From contig JAMZAV010004503.1 of assembly GCA_024449915.1 (NCBI GenBank), positions 1 to 64,000 on the forward strand: a stretch of DNA of 64,000 nucleotides, given 5' to 3'. Source of the DNA: Sweltsa coloradensis. Taxonomy: Eukaryota > Arthropoda > Insecta > Plecoptera > Chloroperlidae. The translations under genes were made by a program, and so were the position numbers. Below, piece after piece: positions 1-10,014 of the stretch. The notes beneath the pieces are model-generated. The model worked only from the letters and a program-made list of their open reading frames with translations. It made no database searches and was not told where the DNA came from. How positions within the stretch are numbered: position 1 is the first letter of the stretch; each line of letters starts with the position of its first letter.

Positions 1-401
1 TAGTGAGTTTTTTCAATGATACAATAATATAGATTTGTGATGCTTGACAAGCTTTTATTTGAATATATAAGCATAGTTCGGGTCTAGAGGCTCCAAGGTC
101 ACACAATCTGGACACAGGCGTGGGCGCTCTATGTCGAGTAATGGGGGCTGGAGGCGAGAGATTAACGATCATGCAGCACTAATGAGGGATCTTCCTGTTA
201 TGAGTACATACTGATCGAAGCAAATAAATTAGATGTTTACTCTGCAATATTCTCAAAGAATTTATTGCATGTCCGAGATCTACGAAATTATTTTGGAACC
301 TACGAAATCTCTAGACTTAGACCTCCTATATGTATGTGTGTATACAATTTTAAATAATATCACGGAAAAAGCTCTTACTAATGTTTTTCTCTAGTCTGCT
401 T
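1..401 (+). other. 3' flank of a class I zinc-finger exon lying off the left edge
   Basis: This non-coding stretch aligns by eye with the sequence after the class I zinc-finger exons at 9148 and 25091. Shared landmarks in the same order are a remnant of ACAATAATA, GGGTCTAGAGGCT, an AATCTGGAC motif, an AACGATCATGCAGCACTAA-like motif, GCAAATAAATTAGATG and a GACCTCCTA motif. The zinc-finger exon of this module should therefore end just before base 1. It may be 3' UTR plus intergenic or intronic sequence. Confidence 0.6.
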
Positions 402-1233
402 CCCTTACTAAAAATATTCATCACCAATTGATAACCATTTAGCAACCAAGGTTTACATAACCTTTTAGTAACCTTTTAATAACCATTTGTAAACCAATGT
501 TTCAAAATATGACCAAATGGTTATCAATTGATAACCATTGTAAACCACTGCTCAGTAAGTTTGTAAACAACTAATAACCATTTGATAACTAACTAATAAC
601 CATTTGATAACCAACTAATAACCATTTGATAACCATGGTCTATATATAATAACCATTTGATAACCAACTGTAAACCAATTGATAACCAGCGGTAAGGAAC
701 ACCAGCGCGATCTAGTAGTCACTCAAATAACCAAAAAGATGGAATCAAATTTCCTAAAAATAAGTACTTTCAACGACTTGAGGACTTCAATTTACACATG
801 TACATACTAAGTAACAGATACACATTAGATGGAAGAAGTTTGAGATGGTTAAATTTATTGGTATCTATCGGACTCGATCCCTGGACTCCTTCCTCCATAG
901 CTCGACGCTCTCTCCAAGTGGCCACGGAACCTGTGTCAGTGTGAGCGCGCAGGCTAGCTCATAAGGTATAGGGCCACGCGCTTGTATCGTATACTGCAGA
1001 ATGCAGAAAACAAAACCTTTTCTGTATAATGTTACAATGAGTTTTGTTTACTTGAAATCTGCTTTTCTTATTTGTGAATTGTGACCTCTTCTCAAACTAA
1101 TATTGTGTTGTAGCAAGAATGAAGAGCTAGCTTTCCATGTTTTATGGAATGATCTTGACAGTGTCTAAGACATTGCTTTTGAGAAAAATCTTCACCATTA
1201 TATTGTAATTAAAAATTAGAAAAGAGTTTTTAA

Positions 1234-1881
1234 GGCTATTGTAACACCTCTGGGCGATAATTTGAAAGTCGAAGAAACATGTCTGAAAAGTTTGCTGAAT
1301 AAAAGAAGGCCTTTAAAATAACAGAACAAAAATTGTGAATTTTTTTGGGCGGGACATAACCTCACTATTGGAAATTATATGTAGATTTTGGGACAATAGT
1401 GTACACAACAAATCTAGTTCAAAATTGAATTTTGAGAATCGGTTTCTGGACATAGTTTCTTAACATCTTTAGCTATAACTTAAGCTATAGCTAAAATAGT
1501 TTTCTGAAAATAACAGTTGTGGTGTACGATTTTTTTGTCAAACGGTACAAAACTGAAAAAAAATCGTATTTGTACCGTTTGACAAAAAAAATCGTACACC
1601 AACTGTTATTTTCAGAAAACTATTTTAGCTATAGCTAGCTAAAGGTGTTTAGAAACTATGTCCAGAAAACCGATTCTCAAAATTTAATTTTGAACTAGAT
1701 TTGATGTGTACACTATTGTCTAAAAATCTAAATATAATTATTTCCAGTAGTGAGGTTATGTCCCGCCCAAAAAAATTCACATTTTTCCCCCTGTTATTTT
1801 AAAGGACTTCTTTCATTCAGCAAACTTTTCAGGCATGTTTCTTCGACTTTCAAATTATCGGCCAGAGGTGGTACAATAGCC
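1234..1881. repeat. 648-bp long-armed palindrome (foldback MITE)
   Basis: Two arms of about 320 bp are inverted copies that meet near 1557. The outer ends read GGCTATTGTAACACCTCTGG and, on the opposite strand, GGCTATTGTACCACCTCTGG. Landmarks such as GGGCGGGACATAACCTCACT, GAACTAGATTTG, TTTAGCTATAGCTA and GTACCGTTTGACAAAAAAA recur in mirror order. No coding sequence is seen. The arms differ at scattered sites, so it is not a simple assembly mirror. It lies inside the larger foldback element. Confidence 0.8.
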
Positions 1882-1928
1882 AAGCCTGCTTTCAGGACAT
1901 AGGCCTACTCGTTTAATGATAACAAACA

Positions 1929-2003
1929 AAACTGATAGCTCAATTGGAAGAGCATCGGTCATGTAAGCCGGAGGTTCTGGGTTCGAGCCCAGTCGGGGCC
2001 AAT
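1929..2003 (+). mobile_element. tRNA-derived SINE head, Thr(UGU)-like
   Basis: The sequence folds as a partial cloverleaf. It has a D arm with A-box-like TAGCTCAATTGG, an anticodon loop CATGTAA (anticodon TGT, threonine), a T arm with B-box-like GGTTCGAGCCC, and an acceptor 3' half CGGGGCC. The matching acceptor 5' half is absent, replaced by an AAACTGA-like run. The flanks GTTTAATGATAAC and GCTATCATTAAAC form an inverted repeat. This points to a tRNA-derived mobile element and not a working tRNA gene. Confidence 0.6.
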
Positions 2004-2688
2004 TTTTACGATAATTGCTATCATTAAACAAGTAAATTATTCTTATGAAATAAACTGTTTTAATAATGTTATGCTGTGCTAGAAAATAATTAGACCTAGA
2101 GGTTTGTGTATTTTGACAAAAAATAATGACTTTCTAGCTTATGCCATTATTACACAGTGCAAAATAGGCCTACAGCTTTTGTGTTTGTCTTTATTTTAAA
2201 AATTGCATGCATTGCAGGTGACCATATAAATATATATTTTGTCAAATTAACAACATATATTGATAGTAGGGCCTATATTGATAAAGGCTTGTATATGTTC
2301 TTCGTGTTATTGTAAACCAATTAATAACCATGGTTGCCAATTGGTGACTAATATCCATGGATTGTATTTGGTTATGTATTGGTTATGAGATTCTCAGAAA
2401 AAAGTAATAACCAACTAATAACCATGGGCCCATTTGGTTTTTATTTTGGGGTTTTACAAAGGGTTTATCAAAGGTTATTAAAAGATTTATAAAAAACCTG
2501 GTTGTCAATGGTGGTTCTGTTTGCAATGGGTTATCAAAGGTTATTAAATGGTTTACAGTTGGTTATCATCCTTTTCACAAGCCTTTTGGGGGTTTATTAG
2601 TGGTTTTACAAATGGTTATCAATTGGTTATTAGGGTTTACAAAAGTTATTTTTGGTTTTTCAATTGGGATGAGTATTTTTAGAAGGGG

Positions 2689-3480
2689 TTTCGATTGGTA
2701 AAATGTTTCGTAACCAAAAATATGATTTTGATGGGGTTTGCCCGCAGCGAAATAAATCCTAGAACAAAAAAACAATGGAAATAAAATGATATCGACTGAA
2801 AACCCCGCAACGATATTGTATGCAATTTCATGTCGAATTACATAATTTTAAAAAAAAGTGGTTTTCTTATTTCTCAGCACAAAAGTTTCTTTTTAAATTT
2901 TTCATACAGGGACTTGACCAACAAACAGTGCGGTGAAAGTTAGATCATTAGCGCTATTTGCAGTTCCATATGAAAACTAGCCTTGAGTTTTTTTCCTAGT
3001 GGTGTTTCATTATATATAATGATACAACTATCAGCAAACTGGTTTCCCAAGTGAAGTGACTCATGGTGAGACTTGGTAGGTGGTTAGTTTTTAACTATAC
3101 TCTTTAAAACCATAAATGATTTTTGTACGCGAGGATGAATAAGTAAACGCGTGTTTTTTACTAGCGTTTGTTATGCAGGGGCAGAACTATTTGGGGTTTG
3201 TGTGGGCGGGGGGAGGGGGGGGGGGGGGGGGATTGAGGGGACGCCAACCCGTAGAAAGATTTTGAAACTGAAAATTTTATCAATTTTTAAAAAAAAAAAA
3301 AAAACCGTTAAAACGTTGAATTCTGTGGGCTTTGCGCCTAGCCCCCGACTGGGGCGTTTCCCCCCCTTTAAATTTCCCTGCATTTTTCCCAGAAACGTAT
3401 TTTTCCTGAACACTTTTTTAAAGGCAGAGTTACCCCCCCCCCCCCCCATCACGCCACACATAAACAAATGATGTTTCCCC
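2689..3480. other. Module A non-coding continuation with poly-G and poly-C tracts
   Basis: The sequence picks up the module flank after the foldback insertion and matches 25590-26180, with motifs such as TAGAACA, CATACAGG, ACAGTGC, CTTGGTAGGTGG and GCAGAACT. It contains a run of about 20 G at 3212-3231 and about 15 C at 3434-3448. The other modules have the G tract at 26141 and 29092. The open frames across the tracts read glycine or proline runs and are not genes. Confidence 0.5.
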
Positions 3481-4915
3481 AGTTATGGTATAAATCTCCT
3501 CACATCTTCCACATTCTTTCTCGATATTCATGTGTATAACAGTGAGGAACCTTCCCATTGATAAATCACGTAAAGTGTATAGCTAAACCCCTGTGAGGAC
3601 GAGAGGTGCCCGCTCTAGCTTTGACAGTAAAAAGTCTTCGGGAAAGTATCCGAGTTATGCGATTAAAAATTATTTTTAAAAAAAATAAGCTCGTTTTAAA
3701 AGTTCGTTTGACCTAATTAAACGAGCTTGACACTGGAAAGATGGCAAGTAAGAGAAAATGAACCGAAATAGTAACTTTTTGATGCCTTCAACGCAATTTT
3801 TTTTGGAGTACAGGAATTGAGGCGGGGTTGTGCTCAATGCCCAAAATGTTACCAAGTAGATCAACTCTTTTGGTCACATCTTCCCCCTTCTTCTGTCGAG
3901 CATTTTCCGGGGAAATTGGGAGACATAATTTTTACTCTTTATCGCGTGTGAAGACAAGTTAAAAGTCCTATTTTTTAAAACATCTTTCTTCAGAAAAAAT
4001 ACTTACTCTCTCTTATTTTCTAGATCCCAGTGCAAAGCCCCATTCAGTTTTTATTAGCAACTGCTCTTCAAAATCTATATTTTTTAATAAATAATATACA
4101 AACCCCAAAACGGCGGAATACGTTTATTATACAAAATTACGCAGCAGTTTTCCCCATGGGACCCCACATCGCAGCACGCAATAAGTAAAGGATAGTTTCG
4201 CCATGCTTTTTTGTATCATTGTGCACATAAAGTCTTCCTTTTCATTTTCTCGATGTTCATGTGTTAAAAAAATAAGGAAAAATGCCGATTTATGAATCAA
4301 TAATATGTGCAGTTTACCCCTGAAGAGATGAGGGTCCCCTGTTGGTCTAGCTTTTTACAGTAAATAGTCTTCGGGGTTTCATTTCCTGACTTATCGATAT
4401 CAGTTTTATAAGCGCGTTTTGAATAGTTCGAAAAACATTGAACAGAAAGTTTTACTTTCGAAAAGCCTTTTGCGAATACAAGAAGCGTGAGCTTTTTGGT
4501 TGTACTAATGTCACATATAGACCATTTGCGATCAACTCTTCAAGGTCACATTTTCTCTCCACTTCTCTCTTTCGAGCATTGTCCGGCAAAGTTGGGCAGT
4601 ACCAGCAATCGTTTTACTCTATATCTTTGCAGTGTGAAGACACATTAAAATCCCATTCTTCAAATGATATGTCTACTTTTAAAAAAAAACTCTTTCTCTT
4701 CTTTTTCTGTTAATTTTCTAATCCCCAGTGCAAAACGCGATTTAGTTATCTACTTAGTCAACTAGCTCTTACAAGAATCTAATTATTTTTTGTTGTTCAA
4801 ATCCAATATACAATGCTAAATAGTACGTTTACACAATTACATTTATACAAGATTAGCGCAGCAGTTTTCCCCCATGTGATCTCTTCCAGGTGACTCACTT
4901 GCACACAAACTGGGC
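3481..4915. repeat. Two tandem, diverged copies of a non-coding block
   Basis: Two direct copies, about 3490-4165 and 4195-4890, share the same order of landmarks: TTTCTCGATRTTCATGTG, a CTAGCTTT then ACAGTAAA then AGTCTTCGG series, GATCAACTCTT, CGAGCATT followed by a TCCGG motif, GTGTGAAGACA, CCCAGTGCAAA and GCGCAGCAGTTTTCCCC-like ends. A third copy of the later part lies at 7215-8045. No gene is seen. It appears to be the upstream part of the zinc-finger modules and shows that modules duplicated more than once. Confidence 0.55.
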
Positions 4916-5119
4916 CCATAAAACGCATCATCGATTACTGGCCAAATGGTATTTACCTTAGGCCTGGCACGTGTGTTTGTTTGAAGTTGACATATGGTCA
5001 GTTATGCTATATCTTAAAAGTGGAAGTTCCTTTTGTTGAAAATTAATCTTTAAAAGCACCATAGAACAGTCGGTAAAGACAACATTTTTCATTGTCATTG
5101 CATTTAATGGCATTCATCT
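4916..5119. other. Non-coding spacer
   Basis: No coding, repeat or RNA signal that I can support. It resembles the CTAGCACGTGGG-containing upstream stretch found at 8029 and 24133 in other modules. Confidence 0.3.
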
Positions 5120-5345
5120 GGGGTGGCTCGGTTGGTCTTGTTGTATGGCCTCTCGTTGATCTTGTGTGTGGCTCGTTGGGTCTTGTGGTTAGCGTACCTG
5201 CTTCCAATGCAGAAGTCCAGGGTTCGATTCCCACCAAAGTCAGAAGTCTTTTTGAACTTCTGATTTGGACTGGAAGTCCATCAGTTCTTGTCTTAGTAGT
5301 TGTAAATGGGACTTTGGAGCCTTGCTGCCATTGATCTTATCTTAT
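5120..5345 (+). mobile_element. tRNA-derived SINE with (ATCTT) tail
   Basis: A tRNA-like head near 5165-5240 contains TTGTGGTTAGCG (A box), an anticodon arm CTGC-TTCCAAT-GCAG (Trp CCA as read, or a slipped Gly TCC) and B box GGGTTCGATTCCC. A body follows with a small hairpin (CAGAAGTCTTTTTGAACTTCTG, two arms of AGAAGT). The 3' end is a short GATCTTATCTTAT repeat. An earlier partial copy of the head (GGCTCGGTTGGTCTTG) precedes it. Head, body and simple-repeat tail are the standard SINE layout. Confidence 0.6.
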
Positions 5346-5821
5346 AAACATGTATTGTATCATACATAATCTTATGGATAAAACACCGGTGTAAGGCTGT
5401 ATTTTGTTATTTTTATATAATTTCGTAATTCCTTTCCTATTAAGCCTTATCGATATATAAAACAGCTACAACGACAACTTCTGGTCGGGGCTTAAAGCAT
5501 TTACTCGCTTTATATATCTTGTTGTTGGTTAAGGGAGAATTACTTACGTCAACTTTGTAGAAATTGATGTGACTTGCATGATTTTGCCAATTAAACTAAA
5601 ATGTGTGTTGTTAATAACACTGTGTTTAAAAAACAACTTAATTAACCTTATTTATATTTTGTAGTCGATGATTATTGATTGTTTGTTTTATTGTTTCTTT
5701 GTGATTTTGTTTGTTGTTTTGTTTTCACCACGCTGTTATTTTCAGCATTTATCAAACCCTTGTAGTATTATTAACATAATGATGTTGGTTTCAGTTCCAG
5801 CTCGATGTTTGTCAGTATCAG
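5346..5821 (+). promoter_or_regulatory. Conserved intronic block upstream of class I zinc-finger exon B
   Basis: Non-coding sequence ending in a splice acceptor, GTCAGTATCAG, at 5821. A second possible acceptor, GGTTTCAG, ends at 5794. The stretch around 5561-5605 (ATTGATGTGACTTGCATGAT and on to AATTAAACTAAA) recurs before exon C at 8518 and exon E at 24464. Conservation could mean splicing control or merely recent duplication. No expression evidence can be read from sequence alone. Confidence 0.45.
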
Positions 5822-6220
5822 ATGCGACCAAAGCCTGGTGTCCAGTTCCTGATGACGGGCTCGCAAGATGGAAGAATCACTGTACAAGATGTCCCTCTAA
5901 ATACAAGAAACAAGGAGTACTTTAACTTAGACACGAGAAATATGACTGTGGACGACAAGAACCACACAAGTGTCTAGTTTGTAAACATGAATGTTTCGTA
6001 AAAATGTAAATCTCGTTGACACCATGAAGACGAGTGTGGAGCGAACCCCGACTTGTTTGTAAGAAATGTGGGAAAGAAATCAAATGATGTCGAGCTTTAA
6101 GTAAACATGTTAACATGAGTTGCCGGTAAAGACCCCAATTTAAATGCGGTTTTGTGCGTATCGTGCGCACCAAAAAAAAAAAAAATTTAATATGGGCATA
6201 CAAGAAAATGCAATCAATAA
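5822..6220 (+). pseudogene. lola-like: Class I zinc-finger terminal exon B, broken
   Basis: This exon-like unit begins after acceptor GTCAGTATCAG. It opens with the family linker (AWCPVPDDG) and a first finger with CX2C (CTRC). It then hits a TAA near 5924, after only part of finger 1. Later frames keep HKCLVC, ECGA, LVCKKCGKE and an HI-KKM-like end, but the frame changes several times and the fourth finger has lost its CX2C pair. The downstream A13-14 run at 6170 replaces coding sequence. Compared with exon E it has stop, indel and substitution damage, so it is most likely a dead exon. Some indels could be assembly errors. Confidence 0.7.
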
Positions 6221-6977
6221 TGGATTTGTTAATTGCAGATCATGTACGTGAACAACACTTATCCAGTGAAAACATTAAAGAGATGAAGGTTTTTTCAACT
6301 ACAATAATAATAAAATTAGTATGCATTGACTAGCTTTTATATTATGTTGTCTAATTCCATAATGGGATATGCTTAGTGGTGTTGTTTACTGTGCATATTC
6401 TCAAAGGACTTGTTGCATCTCCATGATCTACGTAATTATTTACGAAACCTAAAAATGTCTTGGATTGGACACCTGTTAGTAATTTTGTTTGTCTCAGTGA
6501 CTAAAAAGAAGTAAATAATATTCAAAAGTCCTTACACTAGACCGACCTCCAACATGTAATGTGTAGGCCCTATACAATTTAAAAAGTTCACGACCTACAT
6601 GCTTATAATTTTCGTCTTGTCTGCTTGTTTCTGATGGGTCAAAACTGTTTCGAGCTGAACATTTATTTTGAGTTGAGTTGACCGCTTTGAAATAATGTCC
6701 TAGAACAGAAAACCGAATGAAAATAAAAATAAAATAAATTGGAAACCCCGCTCTTATGTTGTGTATGCTAATTTCTTGTCAATGTAACATAACTTTAAGC
6801 AATATGTGTATTCTTTCTTATTTCACTACACTAAAAAGTTTGGTTTCCATGCAGATGAGCGAATACGGGCAAATAGGTCTAGACCAATTATTTAGAGTGC
6901 TAGGCGCCGCCTAAGTTAAGGTCATTGCGCCATTCTTCGCACTTCCTTTTGAAAACGAGCCTTTATGGTGTTAATAC
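6221..6977 (+). other. 3' flank of exon B
   Basis: Non-coding and homologous to the flanks at 9149-9602 and 25092-25900. It has ACAATAATAATAA, TAGCTTTTATATT, a CATATTCTCAAAGGACTTGTT motif, GACCTCCAACATG, GTCTGCTTG then TTTCTGATGG, TCCTAGAACAGAAAACCGAA and TTTCTTATTTCACTACACT in order. Some of the sequence with TAGAGGCTC is missing here, so this module has a deletion relative to the others. Confidence 0.5.
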
Positions 6978-7098
6978 AATTCAGAAGTTAAAAAATCCAT
7001 CCGGATCGGGATTCGAACCCGAGTCTCCCACATTCCAGGTAGGCGCCTTAACCAACTAGACCACCGAGACGGTAAATATTTAACTTCTAAATTGTAGG
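6978..7098 (-). mobile_element. tRNA-derived SINE with inverted flanks
   Basis: On the minus strand, 7001-7072 folds as a cloverleaf. It has A-box-like TGGTCTAGTTGG, an anticodon arm CCTAC-CTGGAAT-GTGGG (anticodon GGA) and T arm TCGGG-TTCGAAT-CCCGA. The acceptor stem is imperfect, with two mismatches. The unit is bracketed by an inverted pair (ACAATTCAGAAGTTAAA and TTTAACTTCTAAATTGT). Related copies at 14105, 26797 and 29747 share the phrase CCTGGAATGTGGGAGA or a decayed form, and the tail ATTTCTGRATTGTA. I read it as a dispersed family and not a tRNA gene. Confidence 0.65.
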
Positions 7099-7442
7099 TG
7101 AATTATTGATATGAATGGATGGAACAGTACTGCAACGAATATCTGTTGCCTTTGAACTGACCGAACACACACTATTTACACAAAATTGTTTAAAATAAAT
7201 TTTAAAAAATCGTATTTAGAGTCTACCCACTCAGCCATAAAACTGATTTTCAGTGGGGAATTCATCTTCTCCTCTTGTCGAGCAGTGTCCCTCAAGTTGG
7301 GAAACATATCATGTTTTACTCTTTTACTTCGCAGTGTGAAGACAACGATAAAAGCCCCATTCTACACAAATGCTATCTTATCTTCAGAAAACTTTCTCTT
7401 TCTCTTCATTCTCTTTTACTTTTCTTACTCTCCAGTGTAAAG
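7099..7442. other. Non-coding module sequence, third copy of the upstream block
   Basis: It matches the blocks at 3880-4040 and 4560-4730: CTTGTCGAGCAGTGTCC, CGCAGTGTGAAGACAA and CTCCAGTGTAAAGC. No gene is seen. Confidence 0.45.
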
Positions 7443-7790
7443 CGGGCCATCAAATTCCAACTCGCAACCTTCTCGTGGTGTGGCCCGTGATTAGGGGAGT
7501 TGTTCTCCCTGAAACTAGTGGCGAGCTCTGGGTCGTCGTCGGGGAACTTACCCTTCCCTCCCCGACGGCGACGACAATGACAACACAGACGGATGACACA
7601 GACGGAGACTACCATGACGTGGGGGAACCTCTGCCCTCCCCATACGCTTGTGGCTGGATCTGAACAGCACAGGCCTGTCCAACCCTTGTCCCCCCGCGTC
7701 ATCCTTACGTCCCTCCCTTCGTCTCGATTAGCCAAGTTGCATAAATATGAGACGTTAAGCAATATCCAATCCAATCAATCCAGTGTTAAG
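7443..7790 (+). mobile_element. 5'-truncated LINE 3' end with 13-bp target duplication
   Basis: About 335 bp of GC-richer sequence interrupts the module. It is flanked by TCCAGTGTAAAGC (7431-7443) and TCCAGTGTTAAGC (7779-7791). The uninterrupted target CCCAGTGCAAA at 4029 and 4724 confirms the insertion. The 3' end, TATGAGACGTTAAGCAATA followed by CCAATCCAATC, is typical of non-LTR retrotransposon tails. The open frames crossing it lack recognisable domains. Likely a LINE fragment; the clade is not determined. Confidence 0.65.
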
Positions 7791-8105
7791 CCCGATTAAA
7801 TTATATACTAAAAAAAATAGCTCTTACAAGATTTTTTTTTTTTTTTTAATACTATTGATGTTAAATCAAGCGTTATATTGTTATATTTTACAACTGATAC
7901 GCAGGAAAATTACTTCTCATTCGTTAAGTATGGATGCCCGCTTAAGGTACGCAGCAGTTATGCCCATGTGATTCTCTTCAGCTGCCTAGCCTGCACACGA
8001 TACTGGCCCAAATATTATTTATTACTTCTAGCACGTGGGCATATACTGGTTTACGTCTAGCATATACTTTGTGTGACATATTTTCACTGTCAGGTTTGTA
8101 TATCT
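7791..8105. other. Non-coding module sequence
   Basis: Continues the upstream block: CTCTTACAAGA, poly-T at 7831-7849, TACGCAGCAGTTATGCCC, CTAGCACGTGGG. It aligns with 4765-4990. No gene is seen. Confidence 0.45.
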
Positions 8106-8318
8106 ACTAGGAAGCTTCGCAAACGCTTTTTCAAGCGCGTTATTGGATGAGCGTAATTGGTGCATTGAGCTGCCATGTGTTATGCGGATTTTCTGTTGTT
8201 CTGTGAAATAATATTACAAAGTTCAAGATTTTTTTAATTCAATTAAATTAAGTAAAAAATAAACATAATTTTTAATTTTTTAAATTAATCGTAATTTAAA
8301 AAAAGAAAAAAATCTAGG
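8106..8318 (-). mobile_element. Helentron/HINE-like element, truncated
   Basis: Reads from the 3' terminus inward: ACTAGGAAGC, a GCAAACGC and GCGCGTT hairpin, TTGGATGAGCGTAATTGGTG, then GCGGATTTTCTGTTGTTCTG. It breaks off after the A/T-rich stretch that precedes the internal repeats in complete copies, such as 36046-36834. The 5' half is missing. Confidence 0.65.
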
Positions 8319-8759
8319 GAGCCACAGAGCATTTACATCTATTTTTATGGGCAAGTACTTTCCGGCTTGAGAGTTATCCTGTCACAATCACAATGTATTA
8401 TAGTGATGTATACCAAATTGCCTTGAACACTCAGTGTGGTTGTTTCATAATAGAACCAATGTAGGGTAAAAATGTAACCTATATGTTGCTAAAGGGATAG
8501 AAACTTCTTCTTTATAGAAATTGATGTAACTTGCATGATTTTGCCAAATAAACTAAATATGTGATGTTTTTACTTAATTAACCGTATTAAATTTCGTAGT
8601 CGTTGATTTTTGGTTGTTGGTTTGTTTTGTTGTTTTTTGTGATTTCGTTTGTTGTTTGTTTTCAACACGCGGCTTATTCTCTGTCATTTATCAACTTTTG
8701 CAGTATTATTAACAAAATGATGTTGGTTTCAGGTCTAGCTCGATGTTTGTCAGTATCAG
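8319..8759 (+). promoter_or_regulatory. Conserved intronic block upstream of class I exon C
   Basis: Aligns with 24301-24701 and in part with 5540-5821: GGGCAAGTACTTTCCGG, ATCCTGTCACAAT, CACTCAGTGTG, TTTCATAATAGAAC and ATTGATGTAACTTGCATGAT. It ends with the acceptor GTCAGTATCAG at 8759. An alternative acceptor, GGTTTCAG, lies at 8732. Confidence 0.45.
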
Positions 8760-9148
8760 ATGCCGACCAAGCCTGGCGTCCAGTTCCTGATGACGGGCTG
8801 CAAGATGGAAGATATCACTGTACAAGATGTCCCTCTAGCTACAAGCGGAAGAAAGATTTAACACGACACGTGAGAAATGCTGTGGACGACAAGAACCACA
8901 CAAGTGTCTAGTTTGTAACATGAAGTTTGTCAAAAACATAATCTCATGACACACATGAAGCACGAGTGTGGAGACGAACCACGACTTGTTTGTAAGAAAT
9001 GTGGAAAGAAATTCAAAATGGTGTCGAGCTTAAGTGAACATGTGAATCACGTTGCGGCAAAGAGCCCCAGTTTCAGTGTCCTCACTGTGCTCATCGTGCA
9101 CATATTAAAAAATTATTAAACCAGCATATCAAGAAAATGCATTCATAG
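8760..9148 (+). pseudogene. lola-like: Class I zinc-finger terminal exon C, near-intact but frameshifted
   Basis: The opening linker AWRPVPDDGLQDG and finger 1 (CTRC, 12 residues, His, four residues, Cys position) are intact up to RHVRN. There one A is missing from the expected Asn-Asp-Cys codons near 8878, and the frame ends a few codons later (TAG at 8909-8911). Further on, finger 3 (LVCKKCGKKFK) and finger 4 (CPHCAHRAH) are readable in other frames to TAG at 9146-9148. Alignment with exon E implies at least three single-base losses (near 8878, 8935 and 9051). The unit is 389 nt, against 392 expected. All lesions are single-base and the amino acids are otherwise conserved, so assembly error is a live alternative to true decay. 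Confidence 0.75.
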
Positions 9149-9602
9149 TGGTTTCGTTTGTTGCAGATCAGTTTAGTGTATAACGATTATCCATGGAATA
9201 CTAAGAGTGAACTTTATGGAGTTGAATGTTTTTTTAGCTACAATAATAATAATTTGTGATTCTTGTCTAGCTCTATCCTAATTCCGTGATGAGTACGCAT
9301 AGTTTGTGTCTAGAGGCTCTATAGATACATAATCTGGACTAAGAGTGTTGGGGGCAGGAGGAGAGAGATTAACAATCATGCAGCACTAAGGAGAGCTTCT
9401 GTGTTTATAAGTATTCTGAGCGTAGCTATCGAAGCGAATAAATGAGATGTGATGTCTGAATATTCTCAACAGACTTATTGCATCTCCGAGAAATGTGAAA
9501 TTATCAGTAATCCTACAATATCTCTAGACTTTGACCTCCTACTACATGATTGCGTGTATGTGTATACAATTTAACAAAAATATCATGAAAAAAGCTTTGT
9601 CC
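9149..9602 (+). other. 3' flank of exon C
   Basis: Aligns with the flanks at 1-401 and 25092-25560: ACAATAATAATAATTTGTG, TCTAGAGGCTCT, GAGATTAACAATCATGCAGC, GAGCGTAGCTATCGAAGCG, GACCTCCTAC. It ends where the LINE is inserted. Presumed 3' UTR and beyond. Confidence 0.5.
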
Positions 9603-9857
9603 AGTTTTATTTATTTATTTTAAATTTATTTATTTATTAACGTCTATCCTATTCAGTATAAAAACTGATTTACAAAGGAGGACAACTAAATAAATCTAAT
9701 TACATAGATGCAGAAACAACAATAAACTACATTTTCGTAAATATTTGAAATAGTAGCATTACAACAACAATGCATTTAAACACAACAATTTTGGTAACAA
9801 ATAAAAAATATATATATTATATGCATTCAATGAATGAATCAAATATAAAAAAGGGTG

Positions 9858-10014
9858 TAGAATGAAACGAAAAGAAAAGAAAGGGAGGGAAAAAAGGAAA
9901 AAAAAGAAAGAAAAAGAAAAAAGAAAGAAAAAAGAAAAAAAAGAAAAAAAGAAGAAAAAAGAAATAAAGAAAAAAAATTTAAAAAAATTAAAAAAGAAAA
10001 ACGAAAAGAAAAAA
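9858..10014 (+). repeat. Purine-only tract
   Basis: About 155 bases almost purely A and G (GAAAAG, GGGAGG, AAAAAGAAAG). It lies in the 3' region of the LINE. The minus-strand open frame here reads only Phe, Leu and Ser and is not a gene. Confidence 0.85.

Larger units (their letters stand above)
402..2688. mobile_element. Foldback transposon with minisatellite arms (about 2.3 kb)
   Basis: The left end (CCTTACTAAAAATATTCATC) and the right end (GATGAGTATTTTTAGAAGG region) are inverted copies of each other. Each is followed inward by roughly 280-350 bp of imperfect repeats of AACCATTTGATAACCAACTAAT (left, 416-690) or its complement (right, 2317-2670). Other modules at 6618 and 25577 carry the uninterrupted target (GTCTGCTTG followed by a TTTCTGATGG motif), so the borders are supported by empty sites. 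No transposase reading frame is visible. The interior holds a 648-bp palindrome and a tRNA-derived piece, so this is a composite. The superfamily is unknown. Confidence 0.65.

Noticed and set aside
1929..2003. A functional tRNA-Thr(UGU) gene
   Set aside because: The acceptor 5' half does not pair with the 3' half, and the piece lies in an inverted-repeat context shared with other mobile copies.
3151..3471. 106-codon frame and its minus-strand mirror
   Set aside because: Made of poly-G and poly-C read as Gly and Pro; no conserved domain.
5781..5800. Using GGTTTCAG instead of GTCAGTATCAG as the acceptor of class I exons
   Set aside because: The downstream acceptor gives the same start phase and linker position as the intact class II exon. 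The upstream one adds about nine residues that are not shared with class II. It remains possible as an alternative.
7001..7072. A functional tRNA-Ser(GGA) gene on the minus strand
   Set aside because: Serine tRNAs have a long variable arm, which is missing here. The acceptor stem has mismatches and the same core recurs as a dispersed family.
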